From an uncultured Clostridia bacterium (GTDB lineage: Bacteria > Bacillota > Clostridia > Christensenellales > Borkfalkiaceae), in assembly GCA_946624395.1 (NCBI GenBank), contig CAMORY010000074.1:1-7747 (forward strand): a DNA stretch of 7,747 nt, written 5' to 3'. The notes under the pieces were generated by a model that ran no database searches, had not been told where the DNA came from, and saw only the letters and a list, made by a program, of their open reading frames with translations. The position numbers and the translations under genes were made by a program. Positions 5,037-7,747 of the stretch are shown one piece after another (within the stretch, counting starts at the first letter, position 1; each line of letters begins with the position of its first letter).

Positions 5037-6677
5037 ATGGCAAATCCTGTACTTATGCCCAAGCAAGGCATAACGGTAGAGAGTTGTATTCTCACCAAAT
5101 GGAATGTTAAAGTCGGCGATACCGTCAAGGTTGGCGACGTGCTGTTTTCTTTTGAAACGGACAAGTCGTCTATCGAATACACGGCGGAAGTAGCAGGCGA
5201 AATTTTAGCGCTACTCTGCGAAGAAGGGGACGAAGTGCCCGTTCTTTCCGCTGTGGCGGTGATAGGCAATAAGGGCGAAGATATTTCCGCGTTTAAAGCG
5301 GGTAGCGCCGCGCCTAAAGCGGAAGAAATCAAAGCCGAACCCGCACCCGCTACCGCTGCTCCCGCGGCGAAAGTTATCCCCGCGGATATTAAAGCGACGC
5401 CCGTCGCTATGCCGAAATCGGGCATCACGGTCGAAAGTTGCATACTTACCAAAATCAACGTAAAAGTCGGCGACACGGTAAAGTTGGGCGACAATATCTT
5501 TTCTTACGAAACGGATAAATCGTCTTTCGATTTAGAAGCGGAGATATCAGGCGAAGTGCTTGCCATCTTCTACGCGGAAGGGGATGAAGTGCCCGTCGGT
5601 TCTAACGTTTTGGCGATAGGCGAACACGGGGTAGACGCTTCTTGCTTTGCTCCAAACGGCGCAGCGCCCAAAGCCGAAGAAATCAAAGCGGCACCCGCCG
5701 CCGCTCCCGCGCCCGCACCTGCTGCCGCACCCGCGGCAAGCGCGCAAGCGGCAAAGTCCGACGGCGGAAGAATTTTCGCGTCGCCGAGAGCCAAGAGTTT
5801 AGCGGAAAAACTCGGCGTAGACCTTATCTCCGCTACTCCCACAGGTCCTAACGGCAGAATTATCGAACGCGACGTAAGGGAAGCGAGCGTTAATCCGAAA
5901 GTCGCTGTTTCCGCACCCGCAATGGCAGCGCCCGCGGCGAAAGCGGAGAACGTGGACGTTAAGGCGTTCAAGGACGAAAAGATGTCCAACATCAGAAAGG
6001 TTATCGCAAAGAATATGGTAATGAGCCTTTCCACGATGGCGCAGTTAACGCATACGCTTTCTTTCGATTGCACCAACGTTATGGAATTCAGAAAGTATCT
6101 TAAAGACAATGCGGAAAAACTTAAACTGCCCAACATTACGGTAAACAATATTATAGTTTTCGCGGTATCGCGCGTGCTTAAAAACCACAGGGATTTAAAC
6201 GCCAACCTTATAAACGGCGACACTATGCGCTATTTCGAACACACGAATATCGGCATTGCTACCGACACACCGCGCGGGCTGTTAGTGCCTACGCTGTTCG
6301 GTGCGGATTTAATGAGTTTATCGGAAATCGCCGCTAAATCCAAAAAGTTATCTTCAGACGCTATTGACGGAAAGTTATCACCCGACCTTTTAACGGGCGG
6401 TTCGTTTACCGTATCCAACGTCGGCACTATGGGAATAGAAAGTTTTACGCCCGTCGTCAACCCGCCGCAAACGGGGATTCTTGGCGTAAACACTCTGGAA
6501 ACGCGCGTAAAACTCGGCAAGAACGGCGAAATTATTCCGTACACCGCTATGAGTTTGTCGCTTTCTTACGACCACAGGGCGCTTGACGGCGCACCCGCTT
6601 CGCGCTTCCTTAAAGAACTGAAAGATTATCTCGAAAATTTCAGTTTCAATCTTTTAGCAGATAGCAAGTGTATATAA
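5037..6677 (+). CDS. 2-oxoacid dehydrogenase E2 (dihydrolipoamide acyltransferase) with two lipoyl domains
   Basis: The core acyltransferase of a pyruvate, acetoin or branched-chain dehydrogenase complex; it moves an acyl group from E1 through lipoyl-lysine to CoA. The 546 residues run as follows: lipoyl domain 1 (about 1-78, ETDKSS with Lys43), Ala-Pro linker, lipoyl domain 2 (about 120-197, Lys161), a long Ala-Pro linker (about 209-240), the E1/E3-binding domain (about 245-283, RIFASPRAK to NGRIIERDV), another linker, and the catalytic domain from about 312. The active-site motif DHRALDG places His513 and Asp517. Start: ATG 5037 follows AAGGAG (5024-5029) by seven bases. It lies 80 bp after the dehydrogenase, and E3 begins 18 bases after its stop. 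All catalytic parts are intact. The acyl substrate cannot be read from the sequence without E1; acetoin- and pyruvate-type complexes are the main candidates. Two lipoyl domains are more than the single one usual in AcoC. Confidence 0.95.
   Translation: MANPVLMPKQGITVESCILTKWNVKVGDTVKVGDVLFSFETDKSSIEYTAEVAGEILALLCEEGDEVPVLSAVAVIGNKGEDISAFKAGSAAPKAEEIKAEPAPATAAPAAKVIPADIKATPVAMPKSGITVESCILTKINVKVGDTVKLGDNIFSYETDKSSFDLEAEISGEVLAIFYAEGDEVPVGSNVLAIGEHGVDASCFAPNGAAPKAEEIKAAPAAAPAPAPAAAPAASAQAAKSDGGRIFASPRAKSLAEKLGVDLISATPTGPNGRIIERDVREASVNPKVAVSAPAMAAPAAKAENVDVKAFKDEKMSNIRKVIAKNMVMSLSTMAQLTHTLSFDCTNVMEFRKYLKDNAEKLKLPNITVNNIIVFAVSRVLKNHRDLNANLINGDTMRYFEHTNIGIATDTPRGLLVPTLFGADLMSLSEIAAKSKKLSSDAIDGKLSPDLLTGGSFTVSNVGTMGIESFTPVVNPPQTGILGVNTLETRVKLGKNGEIIPYTAMSLSLSYDHRALDGAPASRFLKELKDYLENFSFNLLADSKCI
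5046..5699 (+). repeat. Tandem lipoyl-domain-plus-linker duplication inside the E2 gene
   Basis: Residues 4-103 (bases 5046-5345) align without gaps to residues 122-221 (bases 5400-5699), a constant offset of 118 residues. By hand count about 68 of 100 positions are identical. The shared blocks include GITVESCILTK, NVKVGDTVK, EGDEVPV and the linker AAPKAEEIKA. The codons differ at many synonymous positions, so the copies are old enough to have diverged at DNA level and are not an assembly artefact. Confidence 0.9.
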
Positions 6678-6695
6678 ATAAGGAGTAATTAAATT

Positions 6696-7747
6696 ATGGA
6701 AATTTTTGATTTAATAGTAATCGGCGGCGGCCCTGCGGGCTATCTTACCGCCGAACGCGCTGGGCACGCGGGACTTAAGACTATGGTTATTGAAAAGAAC
6801 GAGTACGGCGGAGTGTGTTTGAACGAAGGCTGCGTTCCGAGTAAGACTTTCTTGAATTCCGCAAAGGTAGCGGACTACGCTAACCACGCCGCAAACTACG
6901 GCGTTAAGGTTGACGGCAAAGCGACCGTAGACCAGAAATTCGTAGTTGAAAGAAAGAACGGCGTAGTTAAAATGCTGGTTTCCGGCATCAAAGCCGCGCT
7001 TAAAAAGAACAAAGTCGTAATGAAATCGGCTACGGCGTTCATTGAAGGCAAGGACGAAAACGGATATATCGTAAAGGCGGGCGAAGAAAAATTCGCCGCA
7101 AAGCGCCTTATGATAGCCACGGGCTCTATGCCCGTAGTTCCGCCCATCCCCGGGGTAAAAGAAGGGGTGGCGGCAGGCTTCGTGTTAACCAACAAAGAAG
7201 TGCTTGACTTAACCGAACTTCCTAAAAATCTCGTCGTTATCGGCGGCGGGGTAATAGGTCTTGAACTTACGAGTTATTTCTCGTCCGTAGGCGTTAACGT
7301 TTCGGTCGTGGAAATGCTGGATAAAATCGCAGGACCTACCGAAAAGGAAATTTCTTCGATACTTCAGAAATCGCTTGAAAGAAAGGGCGTTAAGTTCTAT
7401 TTGGGCGCTAAAGTCGTCGCGGTGGAAAACGACGGCGTTGTCTTTGAAAAAGACGGCAAAAAGGAAAAAATCCCCGCGGACAAGGTGCTTTTGTCCATCG
7501 GTCGCCGTGCGGTTTCGGCTGGTATCGGGTTAGAAAATATCGGCGTCAATATAGAACGCGGCGCGGTTATTACCGACGACAGGTTGCAGACTAACGTTGC
7601 GAACGTTTACGCCGCGGGCGACGTCAACGGCAAGATAATGCTTGCGCACACCGCGTACAGAGAAGCGGAAGTTGCCGTAAACAACATGCTCGGCAAAAAG
7701 GATATTATGCGCTACAACGTTATTCCGTCCGTTATCTACACTAATCC
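6696..7747 (+). CDS. lpdA: Dihydrolipoyl dehydrogenase, E3 (3' end beyond the window)
   Basis: A flavoprotein that reoxidises dihydrolipoyl groups of E2 with NAD. From ATG 6696 an uninterrupted frame of 350 codons runs off the right edge, about three quarters of the usual 450-470. The FAD-binding GGGPAGY motif (10-16) begins the protein. The redox-active pair Cys41 and Cys46 lies in GGVCLNEGCVPSK. MIATGS, the NAD-binding VVIGGGVIGLE and the second FAD segment YAAGDVNG follow, then the start of the dimerisation domain (VIPSVIYTN). The C-terminal His-Glu catalytic pair lies outside. There is no N-terminal lipoyl domain, unlike some Bacillota E3 proteins. AAGGAG (6680-6685) is ten bases before the start. 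The 18-base gap to E2 indicates co-transcription and a dedicated complex. Confidence 0.96.
   Translation, partial: MEIFDLIVIGGGPAGYLTAERAGHAGLKTMVIEKNEYGGVCLNEGCVPSKTFLNSAKVADYANHAANYGVKVDGKATVDQKFVVERKNGVVKMLVSGIKAALKKNKVVMKSATAFIEGKDENGYIVKAGEEKFAAKRLMIATGSMPVVPPIPGVKEGVAAGFVLTNKEVLDLTELPKNLVVIGGGVIGLELTSYFSSVGVNVSVVEMLDKIAGPTEKEISSILQKSLERKGVKFYLGAKVVAVENDGVVFEKDGKKEKIPADKVLLSIGRRAVSAGIGLENIGVNIERGAVITDDRLQTNVANVYAAGDVNGKIMLAHTAYREAEVAVNNMLGKKDIMRYNVIPSVIYTN

Noticed and set aside
5691..5760. GC-rich repetitive stretch resembling a short tandem repeat
   Set aside because: It encodes the Ala-Pro swinging-arm linker of E2, which is normally low in complexity. It is not an independent repeat element.
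5570..6223. Long open frame of 217 codons on the minus strand inside the E2 gene
   Set aside because: It lies antisense to an intact E2 and is Ala/Ser/Thr-rich as expected from the reverse of Ala-Pro linker codons. It matches no family I know and is explained by codon bias.
1..7747. Signs of a prophage, transposon, CRISPR array or RNA gene
   Set aside because: I saw no transposase, integrase or structural gene, no spaced repeat array, and no tRNA or rRNA sequence. The XRE protein alone is not evidence of a prophage.

Overview
The window reads like a low-to-moderate GC Gram-positive chromosome, most likely an uncultured or gut-type Clostridia member of the Bacillota. The reasons are strong AAGGAG-type ribosome sites, consensus sigma-A promoters, hairpin-plus-T-tract terminators, a DeoR/GlpR regulator, a SorE-like dehydrogenase and a 503-residue IMP dehydrogenase of an unusual lineage. 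No rRNA, tRNA, CRISPR array, insertion sequence or phage gene was seen. The genus cannot be fixed from the sequence alone.

Layout. (1) 1-51 is the last 16 codons of an unidentified upstream gene, followed by a UUCG-capped hairpin (65-92). (2) 127-1638 is a complete IMP dehydrogenase (guaB) with CBS domains. Its catalytic residues fall at the same numbers as in the enzyme of the protist Tritrichomonas foetus. (3) 1660-2748 is a self-contained, AT-rich two-gene cassette between bidirectional terminators. It holds a 69-residue XRE repressor (minus strand) and a 234-residue four-helix membrane protein (plus strand). They are transcribed divergently from interleaved promoters, and a palindromic operator sits in the spacer of each. 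(4) 2749-3528 (minus strand) is a DeoR/GlpR-family sugar-phosphate-type repressor. It shares a repeat-rich 162-bp divergent control region with (5), an apparent operon running off the right edge: a SorE-like zinc-dependent dehydrogenase (3691-4956), a two-lipoyl-domain 2-oxoacid dehydrogenase E2 (5037-6677) and a dihydrolipoyl dehydrogenase E3 (6696 to the end, partial).

How the genes may work together. guaB makes XMP for guanine nucleotide synthesis and appears independent of its neighbours. The XRE/membrane-protein pair looks like a tightly autoregulated switch of unknown purpose. The DeoR protein probably represses the dehydrogenase-E2-E3 operon and itself, responding to a phosphorylated sugar or polyol. 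E2 and E3 need a thiamine-diphosphate E1, which is not in the window. Because the upstream side is the divergent regulator, E1 is most likely downstream or elsewhere. The coupling of a polyol-phosphate-type dehydrogenase to a 2-oxoacid dehydrogenase complex is the most interesting metabolic feature. The twin-operator XRE cassette is the clearest candidate for an undescribed system.
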